Shown one piece after another: positions 8,105-16,328 of a stretch of DNA of 64,000 bases (its first letter is position 1; every line of letters begins with the position of its first letter). This DNA comes from a virus, in the IMG/VR virus record IMGVR_UViG_3300036939_000082, positions 1 through 64,000 of that record. One strand, 5' to 3'. The notes under the pieces were generated by a model. The model had not been told where the DNA came from. It worked only from the letters and a program-made list of their open reading frames with translations, and made no database searches. The translations under genes and the position numbers were made by a program.

Positions 8105-8668
8105 CTATGATTTTGGTTTGCCCGCGACGATCGCAGTCACCGCCTGTTCTGCTGAAGTTAATTGAATTAATCGACTTAGCGGAATCTCCGCTCCGATCGC
8201 CCCAGCGGGTTCGACCAAAACAAACCATTTTTCTAGAATCGTTTCCGCAATACCAGTAACAGAAGTGTGCTGGATCGTTCGATCGCCCAAAGTTGCCGTG
8301 TATATTTTGGTCTTCGGGTCTTGGGCGATCGCCACGCCGTATTTCTCGAATAATTTATTTGCAGTTGCCAGTCCTATGCCATTTTTCCAAGCCATTTTTC
8401 TTGCCTCTACTATTTCTTCAGATGTGATGGGCGATCGCTCCCAAGTTCCTAAAGGAATTTTCCCCAGACATTCTAGGAGCTGACAAGTCGTTTTCACTGA
8501 CAGTCCAAGCTTGTCGGAGAACGAAATAATTGCTTGAACCGTTACTTCTCCAGTTGCTTCAAGCTGGCGATCGAATAAGCTTGTCAAAACTGGGGCAACT
8601 TGATTGAGAGTTTTTCTGTAGATCGATATTCGATAATTAAAATCCGTTAACTGCTTGTTGAGCGTCAT
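8105..8668 (-). CDS. Hypothetical helical protein
   Basis: 187 aa from ATG at 8668. I prefer this start because it overlaps the stop of the small membrane protein gene (ATGA); longer starts would run through that gene. The protein is Ala/Leu-rich with alternating helices, no recognised family. Confidence 0.6.
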   Translation of the reverse strand: MTLNKQLTDFNYRISIYRKTLNQVAPVLTSLFDRQLEATGEVTVQAIISFSDKLGLSVKTTCQLLECLGKIPLGTWERSPITSEEIVEARKMAWKNGIGLATANKLFEKYGVAIAQDPKTKIYTATLGDRTIQHTSVTGIAETILEKWFVLVEPAGAIGAEIPLSRLIQLTSAEQAVTAIVAGKPKS

Positions 8669-8844
8669 CGATCTGCTTTTGTTAAATTTATTGTCGCTAT
8701 GCCACCAGCAGCAAGAACTATTCCTGCCACTTTTAAAGGATCTCTCCATTCGGGCGGTGCGGAAGTTGTCATTGGAGCTACTGCGGTGGCGATCGTCCCA
8801 GCAGTGCAAACTATAATCAGCGTATCTCTGATTTGACTTTTCAT
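8665..8844 (-). CDS. Small two-TM membrane protein, holin-like
   Basis: 59 aa. Two hydrophobic stretches, LIIVCTAGTIATAVA (about 9-23) and VAGIVLAAGGIATINL (about 39-54), are separated by a short Pro-rich polar turn, and the C-terminus is charged (TKADR). This is the topology of class II holins, but also of many small membrane proteins, so the function is inferred only. Both ends overlap neighbouring genes by ATGA, which supports real translation. Confidence 0.6.
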   Translation of the reverse strand: MKSQIRDTLIIVCTAGTIATAVAPMTTSAPPEWRDPLKVAGIVLAAGGIATINLTKADR

Positions 8845-8951
8845 TTTTTCCTATTTTTACGGTGTGCTGCTTTGTGAAAAAGAGAAGCGTTGGTGGGAAG
8901 CAAGTCTGCGATTGTCGATAATTTGACGATCGATCCAAATCTCAACACCAT
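8841..8951 (-). CDS. Very small basic protein
   Basis: 36 aa. It begins with ATG fused to the TAA of the upstream gene (TAATG) and ends with a TGA that overlaps the ATG of the holin-like gene. The product is basic at its C-terminus (HKAAHRKNRKK). The double stop-start overlap is the only strong evidence. Confidence 0.5.
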   Translation of the reverse strand: MVLRFGSIVKLSTIADLLPTNASLFHKAAHRKNRKK

Positions 8952-9331
8952 TAATCTAGTTCGCAAAGTTTAACCGAATGTTTCCATTCTGGATATAGCT
9001 TTGTCAACTCCCTCAGTCCTGCCTCGATCGCCCCATCCAGTTCACCGTGAAACGACAAAGCAAAATGTTCGTGTTTATTTCGATTCGTCGCCAAACAGGA
9101 AATAGCATAGCATTTATCTAAGTCCTGGTCGATAGATTCAGTGACTTTTATTTTGGCAAAATCTAGATTGTCAAAGGGATATTTATCAGTTTGATCGGTT
9201 CTTGAGTTGCCTTGGCGATCGACAATCTCGTAAGAATAAGAGATCCCATCGTAATCATGAGGATTCCACTGTTCAAAAAATGAAATCTTGCATCCACGAT
9301 ATTCGTCTTTGTTAATTAGTTTCGCTGCCAT
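8951..9331 (-). CDS. Hypothetical protein
   Basis: 126 aa, rich in aromatic residues (YRGCKISFFEQWNP, YDGISYSYEI). No family recognised; small, soluble. Part of the long minus-strand operon, 35 bp downstream of the ATPase gene. Confidence 0.6.
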   Translation of the reverse strand: MAAKLINKDEYRGCKISFFEQWNPHDYDGISYSYEIVDRQGNSRTDQTDKYPFDNLDFAKIKVTESIDQDLDKCYAISCLATNRNKHEHFALSFHGELDGAIEAGLRELTKLYPEWKHSVKLCELD

Positions 9332-9366
9332 CGTTAGTTACTCCGTTAATTTACTTTTTTTTCATT

Positions 9367-11202
9367 TTATTCACTGTCGCCATCGTTTGCAGCAAGGCAT
9401 TTCTCAACAAATGAGGCATAAAAATTTTTTTGTGCTTCACTGCCATACTTATTAATGATGTAGACAAAGCAAGGCTGTCCGACTCGTCGATAGACACCAC
9501 CTGACGAAAACTTCCAAGCTTTTTTTATGATTTCAGAACCTGCCCGATTCGTATCTTGATACGCACAAAGTTGCTCAAAAAGCACTAATTCGTCGCGATC
9601 TGGTAAGTATTTTGCAAAATCAGAAGCATCCCAGATACGCCGTAAACCTTTATCCTGTGAGGTTTCTGGCATTTGATACGACTCCTGATACGCCTCTGAT
9701 AGGTTTTTTGGTATCAAAGGCGTATCAGAGGCATTTTGGCGCGATCGTCTCTCGTCTATAAGGTGATCGATCTCTTCAGTCGTTAGTTCGGACGACCATT
9801 CATCCCAGGGCGGAGTGTCGTCTGGAGACTCTTTATAGATACGCGATAACGTGGTTCTTTGTTCTTCAATATCTGAATCTGGCTTTGCTTCGACAGTAAT
9901 TATCCTTTCAACTTTAGTGTCTGAATTGCGTTGCTGTCCGACTGGTAGTAAGGCTTTGGTAATTTTAGGTAAAAGACCTACAAAAGCTTCTCCACCTGTA
10001 CACAAAAACACTGGTTGTTTAGTTTGTCTAGACTGAGTAATTAAATCAGACAGTTCGTTAGTCAAAAGCTTCCGATTTTCATCAGAAGGAATAATATAAG
10101 CATTCTTTAAAATCAATTGAATTAAATTATAGTCACCTTGTTTTTCTCCTTTGTTGTTAATAGATTCCAAACCTTGAGCAACAATTGCTAAACAAGTTCT
10201 TAGGTTAGCATCTCCGACTAATCCTAGCGACTCTAAGATAGCACTCTGAGCCAAGATAAACAATGCAATATTTAACTCTCGACCAACTGTAACTATATCG
10301 CTAAGAATTATCTGGACTTCGTTCCAAACAAGTTTGTTTTTCTTGAGAATGAGGCAAATAGAACTCCAGTCTTCAAGGATTAAACGTATGGTTGAAAGCT
10401 TAGGTCTGTCTTCCTCTGGTACATCAGTTCTTTCCTGAAAAATTATATGAATTTCCCGCAACTTATCTAAAGCATTAACTGGATCTAATGAATTAAATCG
10501 AACAACTCTATTTGCTTCACGCAATCCACAGAATGAATCATTTTTTCTAGAAATGACCCAAACATCAGCATCGGGAAAGTCCTGATAAAGAAATTCAAGA
10601 TATGCGCTCAAGGTGTGCGATTTTCCAGCCCCTGTAGAACCAACGACTAAGATTGACATATCAGACTTGCGAAGTCGTTGGAGAAGTCGTTTTCCTTTGT
10701 CTTGTGGTTCGACAGAACTAGACTGTGTTTCCGATCCGATCGCCCCCGCTTCAACGCTACCACCAACCCGATCGCCCCGCCCCATTTTCTCAAGCTTCTC
10801 CAATTCCGATCGCCTCCGAGCTTCCTCAATCTCCGCCTCCAAAAGACCTGGAAACTTTATCTGCTTCAAGGTTTGCAGGTGTCGCTGGTGGTCGAGGGCT
10901 TGAATTTCGACGTTGGCTTGGGCTCGACTTTGGGCGATCGCCACCTCTTCCATTTTTAGGACTTCAAGCGTGGACTGCTCAAGCATTTTCTGATGTTCTT
11001 TCAGCTCAAAAGCCTTTAAATCAAAGGCTTCCTGGTCTTGTTCGAGTTTGTGACCTTTGAACCCCGCAGCAAATCCCGCAGCGGCTCCGCCAGCAAAGAG
11101 AAATGCTTGAATCCGGTTTAAGTTCTTATAGGGAACTAAAAGCAATCCGGCGATCGTCAAAATTGCACTGCCACCAATTAAAATCGATTGTTTCAGTTTC
11201 AT
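9367..11202 (-). CDS. Membrane-anchored P-loop ATPase (HerA/FtsK/conjugation-type)
   Basis: 611 aa. Order of parts: two hydrophobic segments (about 6-22 and 32-48), a long charged coiled coil (about 50-140), an ATPase domain with Walker A VVGSTGAGKSHT at about 186-197 and Walker B IRLILEDWSS at about 275, and a C-terminal module after about residue 520 ending in a winged-helix-like region (AGSEIIKKAWKFSSGGVYRR). The layout resembles DNA-translocating or conjugation-type ATPases (TraD/HerA/FtsK class). In cyanobacterial mobile elements such genes travel with small membrane proteins, as here. It overlaps the membrane protein gene at 11199 by ATGA. Possible roles are DNA transfer, partition or delivery; the sequence does not decide. 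Confidence 0.7.
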   Translation of the reverse strand: MKLKQSILIGGSAILTIAGLLLVPYKNLNRIQAFLFAGGAAAGFAAGFKGHKLEQDQEAFDLKAFELKEHQKMLEQSTLEVLKMEEVAIAQSRAQANVEIQALDHQRHLQTLKQIKFPGLLEAEIEEARRRSELEKLEKMGRGDRVGGSVEAGAIGSETQSSSVEPQDKGKRLLQRLRKSDMSILVVGSTGAGKSHTLSAYLEFLYQDFPDADVWVISRKNDSFCGLREANRVVRFNSLDPVNALDKLREIHIIFQERTDVPEEDRPKLSTIRLILEDWSSICLILKKNKLVWNEVQIILSDIVTVGRELNIALFILAQSAILESLGLVGDANLRTCLAIVAQGLESINNKGEKQGDYNLIQLILKNAYIIPSDENRKLLTNELSDLITQSRQTKQPVFLCTGGEAFVGLLPKITKALLPVGQQRNSDTKVERIITVEAKPDSDIEEQRTTLSRIYKESPDDTPPWDEWSSELTTEEIDHLIDERRSRQNASDTPLIPKNLSEAYQESYQMPETSQDKGLRRIWDASDFAKYLPDRDELVLFEQLCAYQDTNRAGSEIIKKAWKFSSGGVYRRVGQPCFVYIINKYGSEAQKNFYASFVEKCLAANDGDSE

Positions 11203-11582
11203 TGCCCACCTCCGATCGCCCCGACCAAAAACACGATGACAAGCAACAGGGCGATCGCCCCACCAACGTGAACGGGTTTAATTAAGTAAATCAAATCCCA
11301 CCAGGGAAGGATCAAGCCGACAGCAAGCGATAATCCGCTGTAAAACTGGAACGACTTATCGTTCGCGGGAAAAAAGATTAGCGCTGCAACTCCCAGTCCG
11401 GCTCCCAGCGCGTACAAACCCCAGTAGTTTGGGGCGATCGCCACCATCGTTGTTGCTAGTCCGCCAACCGCAAACCATCCGAGAAAGTAGGATGCCTTGG
11501 TTAGATTGCGCCGGAATCTCAGCTCTTTAGATATTTCTGGCGTGACTTGGACGGGTTCTGGTTGCTGCTGCGAAAAATACAT
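11199..11582 (-). CDS. Integral membrane protein with about four TM segments
   Basis: 127 aa from ATG at 11582, chosen for the AGGAG five bases upstream. After a 40-residue polar N-terminus come hydrophobic stretches such as YFLGWFAVGGLATTMVAI, YALGAGLGVAALIFF, LSLAVGLILPWWDLIYLI and GGAIALLLVIVFLVGAIGG. No family recognised. Overlap with the ATPase gene suggests that the two act together in the membrane. Confidence 0.65.
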   Translation of the reverse strand: MYFSQQQPEPVQVTPEISKELRFRRNLTKASYFLGWFAVGGLATTMVAIAPNYWGLYALGAGLGVAALIFFPANDKSFQFYSGLSLAVGLILPWWDLIYLIKPVHVGGAIALLLVIVFLVGAIGGGQ

Positions 11583-11674
11583 CTCGATCTCCTGTAAGTC
11601 TTGTCGTGTGTTTGTTTGAAATATGTGCGCCAAACAGAATTGCACAATTAGCAATTTTGTTTGGCGCATTCTGT

Positions 11675-12529
11675 TCATCGATTTTTGGCAATATTGCCAA
11701 TTCTTTGGAAACCGCGCATCAAAGTGCCGATTGCCCCGCCAATTGCTTTTTTTGTTGCGCCCGCCGCATCCCCTCGCCAAGTAAAAGCAATTTCGTCGCG
11801 AGGTCTGGCAGTTTGTTGTTGGTAAAATTGGGCGAATCCGATAGGTGCGGCGGACTGACCTGACATCCCCGCTAGCTCCAAAAATCTTGGGTGACTAAAA
11901 CCCGAAGTTCCATGCTTTAGAGCTAGTGTACTTTGCTCTAAAAGTATATCCATCTCGCTTTTGCCACTAATACCCCACTGCGCGATCGCCTCAGCTACTT
12001 GCGGATCGGTCTGCATGGATTTGATTCTCTCATCCAGATTGACTTTATATTTTCCGAGCAAATTACTGCATTCCGCTTGCAAAAAAGTCTTGTATTCAGC
12101 AGTTTGATTGGAATGTAGCTTTTTAAACTCTGCTACCCTGTCCTTTCCTTGCGCCACCGCCTGTTCAAATTCGGATTCCGCGATCAGTGACTTGGTAGCA
12201 CCTTTTTCGATTTTCGCTAAGCCCTTCCAACCTTTAGTTTCAATGCGCGATTGCATTTCATCCCAAGATATTTGCCCGTCCACAATCGCAGAAAGGTCTT
12301 CTTCGAGTTCAGGAAGGATTTTTTTGAGTGCTTCCATTTGTTTGCGACGATCGCCTATTGCTGCAAGTGTGGCTAAAGTCCATGTGGATGGGTCATTAGT
12401 CTTGAAACCATAAGCGGTTTGGAGCATCTCCTGACCGTTCGGAGTAACAGTGCGGTTCTGGAGGGAACTCAACATTGAGCCACCGCTTTCATTTTTGCCT
12501 GGGGCTGCGCCCGGTGTAATGTTTCTCAT
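11675..12529 (-). CDS. Hypothetical helical protein
   Basis: 284 aa from ATG at 12529, which overlaps the stop of the upstream gene (TAATG). Mostly helical and charged (for example KILPELEEDLSAIVDGQISWDEMQSRIETKG), with a Gly/Ala-rich C-terminus. No family recognised. Confidence 0.6.
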   Translation of the reverse strand: MRNITPGAAPGKNESGGSMLSSLQNRTVTPNGQEMLQTAYGFKTNDPSTWTLATLAAIGDRRKQMEALKKILPELEEDLSAIVDGQISWDEMQSRIETKGWKGLAKIEKGATKSLIAESEFEQAVAQGKDRVAEFKKLHSNQTAEYKTFLQAECSNLLGKYKVNLDERIKSMQTDPQVAEAIAQWGISGKSEMDILLEQSTLALKHGTSGFSHPRFLELAGMSGQSAAPIGFAQFYQQQTARPRDEIAFTWRGDAAGATKKAIGGAIGTLMRGFQRIGNIAKNR

Positions 12530-12927
12530 TAGAGATCCTCGCAATTAAAATACAGTGCAGCTAAGAACATCGCTTCGCCTACCTGATTTCTTTCCACCAC
12601 AGGCAGTTTAGATAAATCGATGCCAAGGATAATAGAAAGTCCGGCTTCAGCAAAAACTTGAGACAATCCAAGCTTGAACGCTTTGAATGGATTTTTCTTC
12701 GCAGCTAACTCATTTGATAATTCCTTACCTTTTTCTTTTGCCAACCTGTGCAATTCTGCTATTGGATATACGTCAATAGATACCCCTTGCGGTAGAAAGG
12801 TAGATAAAGCGTCTCGTTTAAGGAACCCGTAACAAACGTTGCTTTTTGTCTCAATTAACTGATGAAAATATTGTTGTACCTTGATAGGCAACTGTTTGGC
12901 ATATGTTTCGACTTCTGTTTTTTGCAT
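12529..12927 (-). CDS. Hypothetical protein
   Basis: 132 aa from ATG at 12927. Contains an Ala/Leu-rich segment near the C-terminus (FKLGLSQVFAEAGLSIILGIDLS). No family recognised. TAATG overlap with the next gene shows that it belongs to the operon. Confidence 0.6.
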   Translation of the reverse strand: MQKTEVETYAKQLPIKVQQYFHQLIETKSNVCYGFLKRDALSTFLPQGVSIDVYPIAELHRLAKEKGKELSNELAAKKNPFKAFKLGLSQVFAEAGLSIILGIDLSKLPVVERNQVGEAMFLAALYFNCEDL

Positions 12928-12980
12928 TTTTTGGTTCTTTGACAAATAATTTGATCGCTTCTGATAGCCCCGGTTTCTGT

Positions 12981-13157
12981 TCAAAACAGCCATGAAAACA
13001 ACGAGCAATCTTTTGTTGGCTGTTTTTTTAATGACACAGCTCGTTTCGTGTCGATAACCCAAAGCAATTTTTTGAGTTTGGAAGATTGTTCGGAACTCTG
13101 AGTGGGTCGATCTCCCGCTGTTGTTGCTAAGCTTGCTGGATTTGGTTGAGTTTGCAT
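12981..13157 (-). CDS. Small basic protein
   Basis: 58 aa from ATG at 13157, six bases after the stop of the upstream gene. Basic middle region (KLKKLLWVIDTKRAVSLKKQ). No family recognised. Confidence 0.5.
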   Translation of the reverse strand: MQTQPNPASLATTAGDRPTQSSEQSSKLKKLLWVIDTKRAVSLKKQPTKDCSLFSWLF

Positions 13158-13162
13158 CGTAT

Positions 13163-13480
13163 TTACTGGTTGTTGTGCTGTTTGCAGAAATCGGCGATAC
13201 CCGATCGCGCCTTGAATAATTCGATTTGTTGTTGCTGGGATTTTTGGGCTTCCCCGGTTGCACCGAGGTGGTGTCCGATCGCCCCAGAGCAAATCAATGC
13301 TCCAATTAGCACGCCCGCGACCAACAAGGAATTTTTCTTGGAAGTTTCCGATACTGCGACTGGTTGGTTTTGGGGTAACGGGGCGATCGGGTAGCCAGTT
13401 GTATCAAAACTAATGTGCATTGATTGAGCTTGCTGCTGTGGTAGGCTATTTTCTTCTTGCTGCTCGACTAGATAACTCAT
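13163..13480 (-). CDS. Single-TM protein with Gln-rich N-terminus
   Basis: 105 aa from ATG at 13480, which has a GAGG eight bases upstream and overlaps the stop of the gene before it (TGATG). A hydrophobic segment NSLLVAGVLIGALICSGAIG at about 48-67 would anchor it in the membrane; the two flanks are polar and Gln-rich. No family recognised. Confidence 0.55.
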   Translation of the reverse strand: MSYLVEQQEENSLPQQQAQSMHISFDTTGYPIAPLPQNQPVAVSETSKKNSLLVAGVLIGALICSGAIGHHLGATGEAQKSQQQQIELFKARSGIADFCKQHNNQ

Positions 13481-13659
13481 CAACAGAACCTCATCAGTAA
13501 TTCCATGTCGGTAACAGCGTAGGGCTGACCTGGGCGGAAGAAATTTTTCAAGAAACGGATCATTAGTAGGTGGCTCCACAGATTATTGTTGGGACTGACG
13601 AAGACAAACAGACTGACGATTTGCTTGTCTTCGCGAAGTTTTTCTAAGTAATCGACCAA
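13480..13659 (-). CDS. Small protein with probable TTG start
   Basis: 59 aa. The frame has no ATG near its start; TTG at 13659 is the best candidate, 16 bases inside the preceding gene. The sequence looks coding: VDYLEKLREDKQIVSLFVFV, then FRPGQPYAVTDMELLMRF. Its TGA overlaps the ATG of the following gene, a typical coupling. No family recognised. Confidence 0.55.
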   Translation of the reverse strand: MVDYLEKLREDKQIVSLFVFVSPNNNLWSHLLMIRFLKNFFRPGQPYAVTDMELLMRFC

Positions 13660-14282
13660 TTCTTGATTGCGTCGATCGCCTCTTGCGCTTCTTTCGACCT
13701 TGTTAACTTGGGCGCGATCGGCATTTCCGTGTATGTTTTTTGAGCGGTTCCGTCCAAAAAACCCTCACCTTCAACAATCTTTTCACGGTATAATTCGTAC
13801 TCGTCCTGTTCTGCCTGCTGTTTTCCAAGTACACCCTGACGGACGGAGAGAATCCCGTCAATCCGAGCATATTCGCCAGTGAGTTCTTCGAGTACACCCT
13901 CTTGAAATTTATCGTCTCTAGCGCGGTTCAGCCGATCGCTAAAAACTTGCTTTCTTGATGCCAATTCAGCACTTGCTGCACCCGAATACTGTCGTTGGAC
14001 ATCCTTAACGATTGGTTTGCGAATTGGGCGATCGTCTTGAACCGAAGAAGGTGCTTGCTCTGTCAAACCTTGAGATGGTGAGCTACCAGCCAATCTCGGA
14101 GCAGCCTTCGCCTGATTTTCGTATGCGGATTTAATATCTCGAATCTGTTGCGGGAGCAATTGCTCGCCAGATTCTGCTGAAATTTCGAGTTGCATGGCGA
14201 TCGCGTACAATGCTCCTTCTGGTGCTTTGATAGCTTGGCTTAGTTGGGCGATCGTCTTGATTTCGCTGTTATTGTTTGACAT
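13644..14282 (-). CDS. Hypothetical protein
   Basis: 212 aa from ATG at 14282. N-terminal helical domain (KTIAQLSQAIKAPEGALYAIAMQLEIS), a Gln/Ser/Pro-rich linker, then a charged helical domain. No family recognised. It overlaps both neighbours. Confidence 0.6.
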   Translation of the reverse strand: MSNNNSEIKTIAQLSQAIKAPEGALYAIAMQLEISAESGEQLLPQQIRDIKSAYENQAKAAPRLAGSSPSQGLTEQAPSSVQDDRPIRKPIVKDVQRQYSGAASAELASRKQVFSDRLNRARDDKFQEGVLEELTGEYARIDGILSVRQGVLGKQQAEQDEYELYREKIVEGEGFLDGTAQKTYTEMPIAPKLTRSKEAQEAIDAIKNWSIT

Positions 14283-14658
14283 GGAAAAGTTCCTCAAAGT
14301 ATGCCCGATGGCTGAATTGGTGTTTATTCTCTTTCAGATAAGCTCGAAGCTTTTCGTATCTTGGGTTGGGGTGCGATCTCATCCAGCGAGCGACCTTTTT
14401 GATGCACCACAGTTGATGAAGATTTAGCCCCCAACGTTTGTCCCAGAGCAATTGCCCGCTATTGGGACTTACGAGGTAGTCTGGGATGTTGGCTTTCAAT
14501 ATCCGATCCCACTCCCAGATTGTTGTTCTGGATTTGACACCTGATATTTTTAACTTGCTTCTCGGAACCGTGTAAGTTTCGAGGTAGCGATCTGTACCAA
14601 ACTCCCGACAAAACTCCTGCTCGGAAATTACTTGAACGTGTGCTTGCGCTTGTTGCAT
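14269..14658 (-). CDS. Hypothetical protein, first gene of the ATPase operon
   Basis: 129 aa. Basic and aromatic C-terminal half (WGLNLHQLWCIKKVARWMRSHP). No family recognised; nucleic-acid binding is conceivable from the charge. It heads the long minus-strand operon and overlaps the next gene by 14 bp. Confidence 0.6.
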   Translation of the reverse strand: MQQAQAHVQVISEQEFCREFGTDRYLETYTVPRSKLKISGVKSRTTIWEWDRILKANIPDYLVSPNSGQLLWDKRWGLNLHQLWCIKKVARWMRSHPNPRYEKLRAYLKENKHQFSHRAYFEELFHVKQ

Positions 14659-14947
14659 AATTTTTCAGCTTTTTCGTCGAACGAGTGATGCACAAAATAA
14701 ATCTCGTTCACTGTCGCTTGTCCAGCGCTTATAAAAATAAATCTACAAGATACTTCTGAGTAACTCAATTACTTGTGATATCGCTACCTGCAACTCTTGA
14801 CTTATTTTGCATAATGCGTATAATTCAGCGCACAAATACAAGTGACAAAAATCAGGCACGAAACTACGTTCGCCGCGACACTTCCCCGTATTGCGTCTAA
14901 AATCAGAAAATCGGGCGATCGTCCAATCCCACAAATAACGAAAATAT

Positions 14948-15439
14948 ATGCTTTTAGCTGCGACTCCACCCCTTCCGGCTTTCACCGCTACTGTTACCAA
15001 GATCGTCGATGGGGATACCTTAAATGTGGTGATTCCCGGAAATTCTCAAGAAATCAAAGTAAGATTTGCCTGTGTTGACGCGCCAGAACTGGATCAACCC
15101 GGAGGAAAACCGTCGCGAACTAGCCTCTCGGCATTGCTGCCACTTGGTACAGTAGTTGAAATCAGACCCGTCGCTCCCAACGATCAATACAACAGAGTAC
15201 CTGCTTTCGTGTTCAGCGCAGGAAAAAATGTCAACTTACAGCAGACTCTTGCGGGTCAAATGTGGTTTTACCCAGAATACAGCCGCACCTGCCCGGAATA
15301 CGCCCCGGCGTTGAAAGCAGCCGAAGCTGAAGCGAGACTCAACAAGCTAGGACTTTGGAATCAACTCGATCCCTGTCGCCCTGCGGATTGGCGATCTAAC
15401 AAGTGTGTCGATCAAATTCCCGACTGCAAACCAATATAG
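14948..15439 (+). CDS. Thermonuclease-like (SNase) protein, probably exported
   Basis: 163 aa. After a short hydrophobic start (MLLAATPPLPAFT) the protein shows the staphylococcal-nuclease fold: VTKIVDGDTLNVVI, then VRFACVDAPELDQP (the first active-site Arg and the Asp), then an AEAEARLNKLGLW helix. The second catalytic Arg/Glu region (usually 'ELVR.G.A') reads QTLAGQMWFYPEY, so an active-site residue may be missing. Cys residues near the C-terminus (CRPADW, CVDQIPDC) suggest an exported protein. Family assignment is firm; activity is not. Confidence 0.78.
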   Translation: MLLAATPPLPAFTATVTKIVDGDTLNVVIPGNSQEIKVRFACVDAPELDQPGGKPSRTSLSALLPLGTVVEIRPVAPNDQYNRVPAFVFSAGKNVNLQQTLAGQMWFYPEYSRTCPEYAPALKAAEAEARLNKLGLWNQLDPCRPADWRSNKCVDQIPDCKPI

Positions 15440-15519
15440 TTTTCAAAAAAATTGGAATCTTACTAAAAAGTTAGATTCAAAGTCGCATACCAAACCTTTA
15501 AAAGTGCCAAATAGTCTAC

Positions 15520-15548
15520 TTGACATACTTGACACCTCAATCTAGAAT
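15520..15548 (+). promoter_or_regulatory. Strong sigma70-type promoter with tandem TTGACA boxes
   Basis: TTGACA (15520-15525) and TAGAAT (15543-15548) are spaced by 17 bp. A second TTGACA at 15529-15534 overlaps in the spacer, so ACTTGACA is repeated; this may be an operator. It drives the three overlapping genes from 15608. Confidence 0.6.
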
Positions 15549-15607
15549 AAAAAAAACGCTTCCCGGTGAAGGTAAAGCGAAAACAGCATAAAAAGGTTTA
15601 GGTGTAT

Positions 15608-15910
15608 ATGATAACAGCTATCGCCCCAGAAATGCGGTTAACTGAGTTTTTCAGGATTTGGATACCTCGTCTCTATCCAGGGATCAAATATGAAGATCCA
15701 TGCCTGAAGCAAAAAACGAGAACCCCACAAGGAACTACTGAAGAGCTAACTTGGAAGCAAGCCTGTCTCCGGGAAATGGAAATTAACTGGGGGTATTCGC
15801 GGGAATACCTAAGATACCTCAAACTCACGAAAGCTTCAACTCCACTGCGGGAACAAGCTTACCGAATGAATATCGCCTACGAGAGAATATATGGACAAAA
15901 AGCGGCCTGA
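15608..15910 (+). CDS. Hypothetical protein
   Basis: 100 aa from ATG at 15608 (a GTG two codons upstream is possible). Basic and aromatic, with TEELTWKQACLREMEINWGYS. No family recognised; it resembles small conserved proteins of cyanobacterial mobile elements. It overlaps the next gene by 20 bp. Confidence 0.55.
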   Translation: MITAIAPEMRLTEFFRIWIPRLYPGIKYEDPCLKQKTRTPQGTTEELTWKQACLREMEINWGYSREYLRYLKLTKASTPLREQAYRMNIAYERIYGQKAA

Positions 15911-16328
15911 TCGAATTGCTATCAAGGTTTTTTTCGATTCTTTGATAGAAAGAACGAATCTTAACGCGATGGCGGCGGATGCCGGTATTGCAGCTACAGA
16001 GTACGTTCGACGACTAATAGAGATGGCAGTAAAAAATTTTCGTCTCACCGGAAAACACATTATATTCCCTGACGCTCCTTTCTCTAGCGCAACCGCCAAA
16101 GACGATCGCCCCTCTATCGCCCAACTACTGCAATCTTGCGACTTACAACAGATGGCCGCTGATATCCCGTATCCGGTCGAAAGGTTGGAAGAGTTGAGGG
16201 CGGGCGATCGACCTTCAGACAAAGACCTGTCAGTTCTTGCTGTCAGCTCTCTAGGGCTGGCGATTGAAGAACTGGAACTGCTCCGATACATTTATTTTGA
16301 CCAGGAGACCCCATGCAACAAGAACTAA
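15891..16328 (+). CDS. DNA-binding protein, RHH-like N-terminus and HTH-like C-terminus
   Basis: 145 aa. The N-terminal IAIKVFFDSLIERTNLNAMAADAGI and EYVRRLIEMAV look like a ribbon-helix-helix. The C-terminal SIAQLLQSCDLQQMAADIPYPVERLEELRAG has the layout of an XRE-type helix-turn-helix. It is probably the regulator of its own operon, whose promoter has tandem TTGACA boxes. Confidence in DNA binding is moderate. Confidence 0.55.
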   Translation: MDKKRPDRIAIKVFFDSLIERTNLNAMAADAGIAATEYVRRLIEMAVKNFRLTGKHIIFPDAPFSSATAKDDRPSIAQLLQSCDLQQMAADIPYPVERLEELRAGDRPSDKDLSVLAVSSLGLAIEELELLRYIYFDQETPCNKN

